Both the position numbers and the translations under genes were made by a program. From assembly GCA_905215835.1 (NCBI GenBank), contig CAJMRR010000017.1:1-19754 (forward strand): a stretch of 19,754 nt of DNA. The letters are read 5' to 3'. The notes under the pieces are model-generated. The model was not told the DNA's origin, did no database searches, and saw only the letters and a list, made by a program, of their open reading frames with translations. This document shows positions 1-8,274 of this stretch, piece by piece (the stretch's first letter is position 1; each line of letters starts with the position of its first letter). This stretch comes from an uncultured bacterium. Its GTDB lineage: Bacteria > Actinomycetota > Coriobacteriia > Coriobacteriales > Coriobacteriaceae.

Positions 1-643
1 AGGCATCGTCGCCGTAGATAAAGAAGCGCGCGTCGGGCAGGCCAATCTTGTCGACCACGCGGCGCGAGAACATGCCGCCCTCAAAGCACAGCTGGTTCAT
101 GGCGCGATAACCCTCTGGACCCAAGTCCCACTTGGCGACTGGGTTGGGAATGCCGAGTGAAAGGATGAGTTGGTATTGCCAAAAGAAGGCGCCGCCGTCA
201 AAGTCTAGGCGCGAACCCTGGATGACATCGTAGCGGTCGGTCCACTTGGCAAGACGCTCGATGCCTTCGGGGATGACGAGCACGTCGTCGTCCATCACCC
301 AGAACCACTGGGCGCCCAGGTCGTAGGCGCATTTAGTGCCGGCGGAGAAGCCGCCCGCACCGCCGCCGTTTTCGAGCTGCGGGGCGTAGATGACACGGTC
401 GGTGCCGCCCTGCGCGTCAGGCTGCTCGGTGTCGATGCCCCACAGGTTGGCCAGGCGCTCGTTGAATGTGGTGCACATGGCCTCGGTCTCGCGTGAATTC
501 TCGTTATCGACAATCACGATGCGCCAGGGCGCGGCCGTGAGCTCGGTCATAGAGTCGAACAAGTTGGCCAGGAGTTCCTGGCGCTTGTACGTAACGACGA
601 CGATGGCGAGCTTATCGATGGGGGCGGGGAGGGTTGAAGGCAT
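1..643 (-). CDS. GlfT2-like family 2 glycosyltransferase, 5' part (runs off left edge)
   Basis: This leftward reading frame is open from the ATG at 643 to the window edge, giving about 214 residues without a stop. An AAAGGA ribosome site lies about 11 nt upstream (655-660). The protein starts with a GT-A strand (LAIVVVTYKR, residues 12-21). It then has the glycine-rich ENGGGAGGFSAG stretch (91-102) and a metal-binding MDDD (117-120). The Gly-rich loop followed by W.MDDD is characteristic of GlfT2-like galactofuranosyl or rhamnosyl transferases, which add sugars from a nucleotide donor at the cytoplasmic membrane face. The C-terminal part is missing because the window ends. It diverges from the operon starting at 900, so both probably belong to one surface-glycan locus. 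The exact sugar cannot be told from sequence. Confidence 0.85.
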   Translation of the reverse strand, partial: MPSTLPAPIDKLAIVVVTYKRQELLANLFDSMTELTAAPWRIVIVDNENSRETEAMCTTFNERLANLWGIDTEQPDAQGGTDRVIYAPQLENGGGAGGFSAGTKCAYDLGAQWFWVMDDDVLVIPEGIERLAKWTDRYDVIQGSRLDFDGGAFFWQYQLILSLGIPNPVAKWDLGPEGYRAMNQLCFEGGMFSRRVVDKIGLPDARFFIYGDDA

Positions 644-805
644 GGGGCAATATATCCTTTCACGCGCGGCGGGCGAGCGCTGCACGGAAGCTATCGAATA
701 CGTCCTTGGGACTGTCCTATTGTAAAGGCTCGGCGCACCTTAGCGGCAAGCTTTGAATAAAACGCAGGAACCTGCCATGGGCCCGCCGCATGACGTGGGG
801 CTGCT

Positions 806-835
806 TTGCCCGCAAGAGGCTCCATAGATTATATA
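806..835 (+). promoter_or_regulatory. Candidate sigma-70 type promoter of the glycosyltransferase operon
   Basis: TTGCCC at 806-811 and TATATA at 830-835 are separated by 18 nt, about 65 nt before the first operon start. The A/T-rich patch stands out in the 256-nt gap between the divergent genes. It is a motif match by eye only. I see nothing else distinctive in 644-899. Confidence 0.4.
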
Positions 836-899
836 AACGCCCGCTGGCGCGCTGACCCTTTGATACCATGAAACGACAGGTATTTCCTAAGGAGCACAT

Positions 900-2003
900 T
901 TGTCTACTAACGCCTCTGGCAGCCCTGTTCTGTCGCTGCTTATTCCCATTTACAATGTTCAGCGCTACCTGCGCGAGTGCCTCGATTCCGCCCTGGCGCA
1001 GACGCTCAAGGATATTGAGATCATCTGCATTAACGACGGGTCGACCGACAACTCGCCGGCGATTATCCGCGAGTATATGGAGCGCGATGGGCGCGTCAAG
1101 ATGATCGACAAGGCCAACAGCGGCTACGGCGACTCGATGAACCACGGCCTGGAGATGGCGCGTGGCAAGTACGTTGGCATCTTGGAGTCCGATGACTTTA
1201 TGGCGCCCGATGCACTCGAAAAGCTTGTCTCGGCCGCCGATAGCAATAATGCCGACTTTACGAAGGCGAACTTTGATTTCTACTGGTCCAAGCCCGAGGA
1301 GCGCCGTTCGCTGCACGAGATGTTTAAGGCCAAGGACTGCGACAAGCCGGTGCACCCGAGCGACACGACGCAGTTCTTTAAGCAAAAGCCGTCGATTTGG
1401 TCGGCCGTGTACCGTCGCGATTTTCTTGAGCGCAACGGCATCAAGTTCTTGCCGACTCCAGGGGCATCCTTTCAGGACACGTCATTCGCCTTTAAGGTTA
1501 TCGCGTGTGCCGATAAGGCTGTTTACCTGCATGATGCCGTGTTGTCGTATCGCCAGGACAACGAGAATTCCTCGGTCAATTCTTCGGCTAAGGTCTTTTG
1601 CGTCAATACCGAGTATGCCGAGATTGAGCGTTGGATTCGAGAGGATTATGCCCGCGACCACGCAAGTGATGACGTCGCGCGCATGCTCAAGTTCAATCAG
1701 CTCATTAAGTACGATTCGTACATGTGGAACTACGTGCGCCTGGCGCCCAAGTTCTATAAGGAGTTCCTGGTTCAGATGGCCAAGGAGTTCCAAGCTGCCT
1801 TGGACGCCGGGGAGTTTTCGCTTGACGACCTCAAGCCGTGGAAGCGCGCAAATCTCGCTGCTATCCTCAAAGATCCTGAGGGCTGGGTTGACGAGCATCC
1901 GAGCTTTGCGACGGATGGTGCCTTGGGGCGTGCTAAGTATTACGCCTCGGTTGGAGGCCCAGGCGTGGTTGCTGCCTTCCTCATCGAATCGCTGAGGGGG
2001 TAG
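900..2003 (+). CDS. Family 2 glycosyltransferase, copy A
   Basis: This is a 367-residue GT-A enzyme that transfers a sugar from a nucleotide donor onto a growing surface glycan. The N-terminal domain shows LSLLIPIYN (11-19), NDGSTD (45-50) and the metal-binding ESDD (96-99). A helical C-terminal half contains KPSIWSAVYRR and PTPGASFQDTSF, which fits acceptor binding. The start is TTG at 900, chosen because AAGGAG sits 5 nt upstream (889-894) and no in-frame ATG fits better. There is no signal peptide or membrane segment, so it is probably cytoplasmic. Its first ~100 residues are nearly identical to copy A' at 3125, including a 32-nt identical stretch (961-992 and 3180-3211). It is followed after 6 nt by copy B. 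Donor and acceptor are unknown. Confidence 0.92.
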   Translation: MSTNASGSPVLSLLIPIYNVQRYLRECLDSALAQTLKDIEIICINDGSTDNSPAIIREYMERDGRVKMIDKANSGYGDSMNHGLEMARGKYVGILESDDFMAPDALEKLVSAADSNNADFTKANFDFYWSKPEERRSLHEMFKAKDCDKPVHPSDTTQFFKQKPSIWSAVYRRDFLERNGIKFLPTPGASFQDTSFAFKVIACADKAVYLHDAVLSYRQDNENSSVNSSAKVFCVNTEYAEIERWIREDYARDHASDDVARMLKFNQLIKYDSYMWNYVRLAPKFYKEFLVQMAKEFQAALDAGEFSLDDLKPWKRANLAAILKDPEGWVDEHPSFATDGALGRAKYYASVGGPGVVAAFLIESLRG

Positions 2004-2009
2004 GTCGGC

Positions 2010-3050
2010 ATGGGAGAGGCCTCGTGTCCTAAAGCTACCATTGTCGTCCCCGTTTACAACTCTGCGCGCTCGATTCAGCGATGCCTCGATTCGCTGTTGG
2101 CCCAGTCCGAGCGCTCGATTCAGGTTGTCTGCGTCAACGACGGTTCGACTGATGATTCGTTGAACGCGTTGCGCCAGATCGCGCAGGCCGACGATCGTGT
2201 ACTGGTGATTGACCAGGAAAACGCGGGCGTCTCGTGCGCTCGAAATGCCGGTATCGATGCTGCCGAGGGCGAGACCGTCTTTTTTGTGGACGCCGACGAT
2301 TATATCGATGCCCAGACGGTCGAGCGCGTGCTGCATGCCATGGAGTCTGCGGATGCCGAGGCCGCCGTTTTTGGCGGCGTCTGTGAACCTGCCGATGCTG
2401 CCCCCAAACGCGTCCAGCAACTCATGAGCCCCAAAGCTGGTACCTTCGGCGCCCGTGATCCCCAACTGCTGTTCCATTCGAATGCGCAGCCCTATGCCTG
2501 CCGCGCGGCTTTTTCGCGCGAGCTGCTCAATCGCGAAGGTATTCGCTTCGCCCCCGGTTTGGCTTTGGGCGAGGACGTCGTCTTCCAATTTGCGGCTTAT
2601 GCGCTTGCCCGCAAGACCGTCGTCATGCCGGACAAGTTCTACCACTACGTGATGGAGAGTGAATCGGCGACGCACGAGTTCAACAGTGCCGAGGCTCGCG
2701 CCAAAAAGCTTGACGCCCACATGAGGATGCTCGAGGAGGTCTTGGAGGACTGGGCGGCCTACGGTCTTTGGGACCTGTGCCCCGGCGAGCTGATAACTTG
2801 GTTTTTGGACCTAATTGTGTTCGACCTAGCGCGCTTGGATGCCGACGACTTCCATCGCGTGGCGGCTTGCGTCAACATGGACCTCACGACATTTTTGGGA
2901 ACTGAGTGGGCGGATATGCCTGCTAAGGGCGCCGTTCGCCGTGTTGCCCACAAGCTCGTTGCGGCGACCTCGGGCGTTTCGATGGCAGACGCCACGCTGT
3001 TCTATCTTTCGACTCGCGGTCTCAAAGCCTGCCTGGAGCGCTTTATCTAA
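2010..3050 (+). CDS. Family 2 glycosyltransferase, copy B
   Basis: This 346-residue GT-A glycosyltransferase shows ATIVVPVYNSA (9-19), NDGSTDDS (43-50), the ENAGVSCARNAG segment (70-81) and the metal-binding DADD (94-97). A later GEDVVFQF motif lies where family members carry the catalytic-base region. The ATG at 2010 follows the stop of the upstream gene by 6 nt, so translation is probably coupled. It is a paralogue of the gene at 4250, with the same length class, the same SARNAG and ED.VF.FA.Y motifs, and the same place behind an A-type gene. It probably adds one sugar of a repeat unit at the inner membrane face. The sugar cannot be inferred. Confidence 0.92.
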   Translation: MGEASCPKATIVVPVYNSARSIQRCLDSLLAQSERSIQVVCVNDGSTDDSLNALRQIAQADDRVLVIDQENAGVSCARNAGIDAAEGETVFFVDADDYIDAQTVERVLHAMESADAEAAVFGGVCEPADAAPKRVQQLMSPKAGTFGARDPQLLFHSNAQPYACRAAFSRELLNREGIRFAPGLALGEDVVFQFAAYALARKTVVMPDKFYHYVMESESATHEFNSAEARAKKLDAHMRMLEEVLEDWAAYGLWDLCPGELITWFLDLIVFDLARLDADDFHRVAACVNMDLTTFLGTEWADMPAKGAVRRVAHKLVAATSGVSMADATLFYLSTRGLKACLERFI

Positions 3051-3124
3051 TTCCAAGCGCTGCCGCCCGCCGCAACTCGGCTGCTAAAATAACCCTGTTA
3101 CACGCTATTCAACAGGAGGTTCTC

Positions 3125-4243
3125 TTGCAGAACTCTGATAACCCTAAAGTTTCGCTGCTTGTCCCCATCTGCAATGTTGAGCGCTACCTGCGCGAGTGCC
3201 TCGATTCCGCCGTGGCGCAGACGCTCAAGGACATCGAGATCATCTGTATCAACGACGGCTCCACCGATAGCTCGCCAGATATCATCCGCGAGTACATGGA
3301 GCGCGATCCCCGTGTAAAGATGATCGACAAAGCCAACAGCGGCTACGGTGGCTCGATGAACTGCGGCCTGGAGATGGCGCGCGGTGAGTACGTGGGCATC
3401 CTTGAGTCCGACGACTTTATGTTTGAGGATTCGCTCAAAAAGCTGGTCGCCAAGGCCAATGCTGAGCATGCCGATGTGGTTAAGGGCGATTTTTACCTGT
3501 ATTGGTCCACGCCCAGCGAGCGACGTGAGCTGTTTGGGATCATCGACGAGCATATGACGGGCGCCGCGTATCGCCCCGTCGATCGTCCGGGCATCTTCTA
3601 CCGCAAACCTTCCATTTGGTCGGCTATCTATCGGCGCGAGTTCCTCAACGACAATCAGATTCGGTTCCTTCCCACGCCGGGTGCCTCGTATCAGGACGCA
3701 GGCTTTAACTTTAAGGTTTGGGCTTGCGCCGAGCGCGCCGCGTTTATTGCGGACCCCATTTTGTGCTATCGCCAGGATAACGAGAAGAGCTCCGTTAATT
3801 CGCCCAACAAGGTGTTTTGCGTGTGCGACGAATATGCCGAGATGCAACGTTTTTTGGACGAGCGCCCCGAGCTTAAGGCTCAGCTTCAGGGCATTTTAAT
3901 GCGCATGAAGGTCGATACGTACCGTTGGAATGATGAGCGTCTGGTCGATGAGCTACGCGAGCAGTTTTGGGAGAAGGCTTCACCCGAGCTGAAGGCCGAT
4001 TGGGATGCCGGTCGCTTTGACCTGTCGCTGTTTGATCCGCGTGGCGAGACCGACTTGCGCCTGATGGTCAAGTCGCCCCGCGCCTATATCGATTCGCGCT
4101 TTGACTTTAAGAAGCCCGGCAAGCTCAATACGTTTAAGCACTACTTTAAGATTGGCGGCCTGCCGCTGGTCTGGCGCGTGCTGACGTATCAGCGCACCTA
4201 CGGCGACAACCCGCACCCTGATGACGTTCCGGCCGCACTGTAG
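3125..4243 (+). CDS. Family 2 glycosyltransferase, copy A'
   Basis: This 372-residue paralogue of the gene at 900 has VSLLVPICN (9-17), NDGSTD (43-48), DKANSGYGGSMN (68-79) and ESDD (94-97). It also has the same KPSIWSAIYRREF and PTPGASYQDAGF segments in the C-terminal half. The start is TTG at 3125, supported by AGGAGG about 6 nt upstream. The 74-nt gap before it is the largest inside the operon and holds an A/T-rich patch, so an internal promoter is possible but unproven. The C-terminal third differs clearly from copy A, which would fit the two copies acting on different acceptors. The protein is cytoplasmic and has no transmembrane segment. Confidence 0.92.
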   Translation: MQNSDNPKVSLLVPICNVERYLRECLDSAVAQTLKDIEIICINDGSTDSSPDIIREYMERDPRVKMIDKANSGYGGSMNCGLEMARGEYVGILESDDFMFEDSLKKLVAKANAEHADVVKGDFYLYWSTPSERRELFGIIDEHMTGAAYRPVDRPGIFYRKPSIWSAIYRREFLNDNQIRFLPTPGASYQDAGFNFKVWACAERAAFIADPILCYRQDNEKSSVNSPNKVFCVCDEYAEMQRFLDERPELKAQLQGILMRMKVDTYRWNDERLVDELREQFWEKASPELKADWDAGRFDLSLFDPRGETDLRLMVKSPRAYIDSRFDFKKPGKLNTFKHYFKIGGLPLVWRVLTYQRTYGDNPHPDDVPAAL

Positions 4244-4249
4244 GAGCGA

Positions 4250-5323
4250 GTGATTATGGTTACCCCCAAGATTTCCGTTGTCGTTCCCATCTATAAAGTG
4301 GAGGAGTGCCTGGCCTGGTGCCTGGACTCCCTGCTTGCGCAGGATATGCTCGATTGGGAGGGCGTGCTGGTCAACGATGGCTCACCGGATGGCTCGCGCG
4401 ATATTGCGGCCGCTTATTGCGAAAAGGATGCGCGCTTTACGCTGGTCGATAAGGAGAACGGTGGCCTGTCGAGTGCACGTAATGCAGGCATCGCTGCGTC
4501 CACGGCGCCTATCGTCACGTTTTTGGATTCCGACGACCGGTTTACGCCCGATGCATGCCGCGTGATCGTCGATGCCTTTGAGTGCGAGGACTGCGACGTT
4601 TTGACCTTTGGCGCGAACCCGTATCCGCTGGAGGCGGGGTATCCGTGGCTTAACTATGTGCTGAGCCCACGCGATGTGTCATTTGCGGGCTATAGCACCG
4701 ACCTGCTGTTTAAGGAGGCATCTCGCCCCTTTGCATGGCGCACCGCCTGCAAGCGTGAGTTTTTGCTGGGCAACGGGATCGTGTTCGACGAAACCGTTAA
4801 GTATGGCGAAGACCAGGTCTTCGATTTTGCCGTGTACGGTCGTTCGCACAAGACCGCGCTTATCTCGAACAAGCTGTATGACTACCGCGTGGCGCGCAAG
4901 GGCTCGCTCATGGACACCATGCGCTATGACGACGAGACGCGCCTGCTGGAGCACGTGAAGATTTACTCCGCGGTGCTGGCTGACTGGCAGCGCGACGGTC
5001 TCGATGCTCAGCATGCCGATGACCTGGCGTACTTCCTATGCGATCTGGTGCTGTACGATGCGCTCAGGTTGCTGGGCTCGGACTGCGGCAAGGTGTTTGC
5101 TGCCGTCGCCGCGGCCCTTTCCGGTTCTGCCGTGGGCAGCGATGCTGCGCTCGCACAATGCGCTCCTTCTGTTGCTGCTATGGTGCGTGCAGCGCTTACC
5201 AGCAAGGCCCCCAATGCCCGTGAGTGCAAAAAGCTCATGTTCGATTACGACGTCTTGAGGTTTGGGCGCTTGGGCGCCTGCAAACGCATGGCAGCGAACG
5301 CCCTGGGAAAGCGAGAAGTGTAG
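4250..5323 (+). CDS. Family 2 glycosyltransferase, copy B'
   Basis: This GT-A enzyme of about 357 residues has ISVVVPIYKVEE (8-19), NDGSPDGS (42-49), GGLSSARNAG (71-80), DSDD (93-96) and GEDQVFDF further on. It is the partner of copy A', 6 nt downstream, exactly as copy B follows copy A. GTG at 4250 is the longest start, but the upstream GGAG (4243-4246) is better spaced for the in-frame ATG at 4256, which I favour. The start codon of the next gene directly abuts its stop. The likely role is adding a sugar to the same surface glycan as its neighbours. The exact linkage is unknown. Confidence 0.9.
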   Translation: MIMVTPKISVVVPIYKVEECLAWCLDSLLAQDMLDWEGVLVNDGSPDGSRDIAAAYCEKDARFTLVDKENGGLSSARNAGIAASTAPIVTFLDSDDRFTPDACRVIVDAFECEDCDVLTFGANPYPLEAGYPWLNYVLSPRDVSFAGYSTDLLFKEASRPFAWRTACKREFLLGNGIVFDETVKYGEDQVFDFAVYGRSHKTALISNKLYDYRVARKGSLMDTMRYDDETRLLEHVKIYSAVLADWQRDGLDAQHADDLAYFLCDLVLYDALRLLGSDCGKVFAAVAAALSGSAVGSDAALAQCAPSVAAMVRAALTSKAPNARECKKLMFDYDVLRFGRLGACKRMAANALGKREV

Positions 5324-7810
5324 ATGAGTATCAAGCGTTTGGCACTTTGCCGCAGCCAGGGCCGTCTTTTTGTGCTGCTTCGTTTTGCCGGTCAGGATGT
5401 CGCCGCGCTTATTGAGCGGGAGGGTTCTCAAGCGTTTGCCCATGCGACGACGAGCGGCTCTTGTGTGCCGTCGCTGGTGCTCCCGGTCGATCACGGCCGC
5501 GTGCTGGCGCTTTGCCCTTCCGTTTCCGATTACGAGCGCGAGCTCGCCGTCTTGGTGCTTCCGTTTTTGGATGGCTCGTCGATGAATGTCGTTTTTGCAT
5601 CCGGTGGCCAAAGGTTGGGCTCCATTCGCCTCGATAGCCGCGTGGCCAAGCTGGAATCCAAGATTAACTACAAAGCAAAGCCTGCGCTGTGCGCACTTAT
5701 CCGCGATGCGCAGCGTGGTGAACACTGCGGTCGCTACGAGATCGATGCCATTCGCTATTTGCCGGCAGACGCCGGCGCGGTGTGGCGCTATGAGGTTACC
5801 TGGGCGGGAGACTCCCAGTGCGCGCCTGAGCTTCAGATCTTCGATACGCATATGAATGCCATCGATGCTACCGTGCATGTGTTTGAATCGCAGGTCGATG
5901 TGCCGCAGCAGAATGGATGCCGTGTCAATAAAACGTATCTGAGCGTTGAGATGCCTCAAGATATACGAGATTTTGTCGCGATTGTGAGCGATTCCACAGA
6001 GCAGATCCAGAGCGGGTTTTGCGCCATGGATGGTCGCCTGTACAACGGCATGGTCGACGACAGCTGGAACCGCATGAAGGATGCACGCGCTGATGACGCA
6101 GCTTATCGACGTTGGTTTGAGCAACATCGCGCAAAGCCGGGCGATTTGGCGTGCCAGCGTGTCGCTTCGGCGGCCTTTGCCTATAGGCCGCTCGTGAGCA
6201 TTGTGGTGCCGTGTTACAAGACTGATCGGGTTTACCTGCGCGAGCTGCTGGACTCGGTGATAGCCCAGAGCTATGACAACTGGGAATTGCTGTTCATGGA
6301 CGCCTCGCCCGAATGGGATGCGGTGGCCAATCTTGCGGCAAGTGCCAACGACGAGCGCGTTCGTCGCATTGGGCTGCCCGGCAACGGCGGCATTGTGGTC
6401 AACACCAACGCAGGTATTGAGCAAGCGATGGGCGACTACGTCGCGTTCTTGGACCATGACGACATTCTGGAACCGGACGCGTTATTCCAGTATGTTTCCG
6501 CACTGAATAAGGCGGCCGAGGGCGAGCGTCCCCAGGTCCTGTTCTGCGACGAGGACGTGTTTCAGAAAACGGTGGAGTGGGGCCAGCCGGTCTTTAAGAC
6601 CGTACTCAACGTCGACCTGCTCTATAGCCATAACTGCGTGACGCATTTCCTGATGGTGGAGAAGGCGCTCATCGATCACATTGGTTTGTCCCCAGAAGAC
6701 GTTGCGGGCGCCCAGGACTACGACTTGACGCTTCGCTGCCTTGTAGCCGGCGCGCGCTTTGAGCACGTTGCGCATGTGCTGTATCACTGGCGCGTTCATC
6801 CGGGATCGACCGCCGACGGTTCTGCCGATAGTAAGCCGTATGCTATTGAAGCCGGGCGCCTTGCGCTGCAGCGCCACTTTAACGCGCTGGGCATTTGCGG
6901 AACGGTCGAGGAGACCGAGACGCCGTTTGTCTACCGTATGCGCTATGCGCTGCCAAAGCCTGCGCCGCTGGTGAGCATTGTGATTCCCACCAAGGATCAC
7001 GTCGAGACGCTCGACGCCTGCGTGATGTCGATCGCCCAGAAGGCCACGTATGCCAACTACGAGATCGTCTTGGTGGAGAACAACAGCGAAGACCCGGAGA
7101 CGTTTGCGTATTACGAAACCCTTCTGGAGCGCATAGCGGCTGCATCTGGTGGCAAGGGCACGGCGCGCGTTGAGTGGTGGCCGGGCGAGTTCAATTACTC
7201 CCAGATCATCAACTTTGGCGTTGAGCATGCCAAGGGCGACTATCTGCTGCTGTTGAACAACGATACCGAGGTCATAAGCCCCGGCTTTATTGAAGAGATG
7301 ATGGGCTATCTGATGCGTCCCGATGCGGGCGTGGTGGGCGCCAAACTCTATTTTGCCGATCATCTGGTGCAGCATGCCGGCATTTTGGTTGGCGTGCGCG
7401 GCGCACTTGCCCATGCCAACCAGGACTTCTCGGCAAAGCGCGAGGGATACCTTGCCCGTGCTGTACGTCCCGGCAACTTTAGCGCCGTAACGGGCGCCTG
7501 CCAGATGGTTCGTCGCGACGTGTTTGAGCAGGTCGGAGGCTACAACGAGGAGTTCGCCGTCGGCTTTAACGACGCGGACTTTTGCCTCCGTGTGCGGGAG
7601 GCGGGCTACCGCACCATCTTTACGCCCTATGCCGAGCTGTACCACTACGAGTTCACCTCGCGCGGCAGGGAAGAGGCCAACGAGGAAAAGCTGCGCCGCT
7701 GGAAGCGAGAGCAGGCACTGTTCATGCAGCGCTGGCCGGAGTTCTTCCTCGATGGCGATCCGTGGTTGGGGCCAAACCTATCTGCCGAGAGTGAGTATTT
7801 CTCGCTTTAG
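5324..7810 (+). CDS. Large glycosyltransferase with two family 2 domains (828 residues)
   Basis: The protein has three parts. Residues 1 to about 285 form an N-terminal region with no motif I recognise. The first GT-A domain begins at PLVSIVVPCYK (about 289) and carries LDHDD as metal site. The second begins at PLVSIVIPTK (about 548) and carries LLNNDTEV, a VTGACQMVRR segment and GFNDADFCLRV (about 746), typical of rhamnosyltransferase-type family 2 enzymes. Double-domain enzymes of this kind usually extend rhamnan or O-antigen-like chains at the membrane. The ATG abuts the previous stop codon, so translational coupling is likely. No clear Shine-Dalgarno is visible. This is the last gene of the operon. 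Its final ~150 codons recur in broken form at 11021-11530. Confidence 0.92.
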   Translation: MSIKRLALCRSQGRLFVLLRFAGQDVAALIEREGSQAFAHATTSGSCVPSLVLPVDHGRVLALCPSVSDYERELAVLVLPFLDGSSMNVVFASGGQRLGSIRLDSRVAKLESKINYKAKPALCALIRDAQRGEHCGRYEIDAIRYLPADAGAVWRYEVTWAGDSQCAPELQIFDTHMNAIDATVHVFESQVDVPQQNGCRVNKTYLSVEMPQDIRDFVAIVSDSTEQIQSGFCAMDGRLYNGMVDDSWNRMKDARADDAAYRRWFEQHRAKPGDLACQRVASAAFAYRPLVSIVVPCYKTDRVYLRELLDSVIAQSYDNWELLFMDASPEWDAVANLAASANDERVRRIGLPGNGGIVVNTNAGIEQAMGDYVAFLDHDDILEPDALFQYVSALNKAAEGERPQVLFCDEDVFQKTVEWGQPVFKTVLNVDLLYSHNCVTHFLMVEKALIDHIGLSPEDVAGAQDYDLTLRCLVAGARFEHVAHVLYHWRVHPGSTADGSADSKPYAIEAGRLALQRHFNALGICGTVEETETPFVYRMRYALPKPAPLVSIVIPTKDHVETLDACVMSIAQKATYANYEIVLVENNSEDPETFAYYETLLERIAAASGGKGTARVEWWPGEFNYSQIINFGVEHAKGDYLLLLNNDTEVISPGFIEEMMGYLMRPDAGVVGAKLYFADHLVQHAGILVGVRGALAHANQDFSAKREGYLARAVRPGNFSAVTGACQMVRRDVFEQVGGYNEEFAVGFNDADFCLRVREAGYRTIFTPYAELYHYEFTSRGREEANEEKLRRWKREQALFMQRWPEFFLDGDPWLGPNLSAESEYFSL

Positions 7811-7822
7811 ACAATGGTTTAA

Positions 7823-8251
7823 CTGCTGTCGAGAACCGCTAAGACCACTAAGGGCTATGCCTATCTGGTGCAAATGGTCGGTTACTCCATTTGGCAGCGC
7901 GCCAACTTGCATCGTGCCAAAAGTGCCATTGTGAGCGAGCGCGACGTCACCGAAGGCATTGCGCTGGCAGAGGCTCGTTTTCACGATGTTGTTCACGAGC
8001 CCGCGATTTCTGGACTGGGACTCAACGATATCAAATACCTTTTGGCCATGTGCGAGGATAAGCAGCAGTCCAAATCATCTGAGATTGCTAAACGCATGGG
8101 TAAAAAGACCAATGAGGTCAGCTCTATTAGGGCTAAGCTGCTTCAAAGAGAGGTTATTCAAGCTCCGCAGAGGGGCTACGTGCAGTTTGCCGTGCCGGAC
8201 CTAGATATCTATCTGCGAGAGAACGCCGCGGAGATTCTCGAGCGGTTCTAA
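7823..8251 (+). pseudogene. C-terminal remnant of an AAA-type ATP-binding protein
   Basis: Only the last ~142 residues remain. The frame is open from 7823, just after a TAA, and reads through KGYAYLVQMVGYSIW to a winged-helix-like tail (DIKYLLAMC, SSEIAKRMGKK, REVIQAPQRGYVQFAVP). From memory, this matches the end of prokaryotic ATPases with a P-loop domain followed by a winged helix, but no P-loop is present here. The first possible start is GTG at 7868, which is inside the conserved segment and has no good ribosome site. I therefore read it as a 5'-truncated relic. It begins 12 nt after the big glycosyltransferase stop, which marks the left junction of the accessory island. Confidence 0.6.
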
Positions 8252-8274
8252 ATCGAGGCATGAATAGCCGCCGG

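Noticed and set aside
1482..2720. 412-codon minus-strand open frame
   Set aside because: It lies opposite two glycosyltransferase genes with clear motifs and has no recognisable domain. It is a shadow of G/C-rich codon use.
5036..7645. Long minus-strand open frames (473 and 387 codons)
   Set aside because: They are antisense to the B' and large glycosyltransferase genes, have no motifs and no ribosome site, and are composition shadows.
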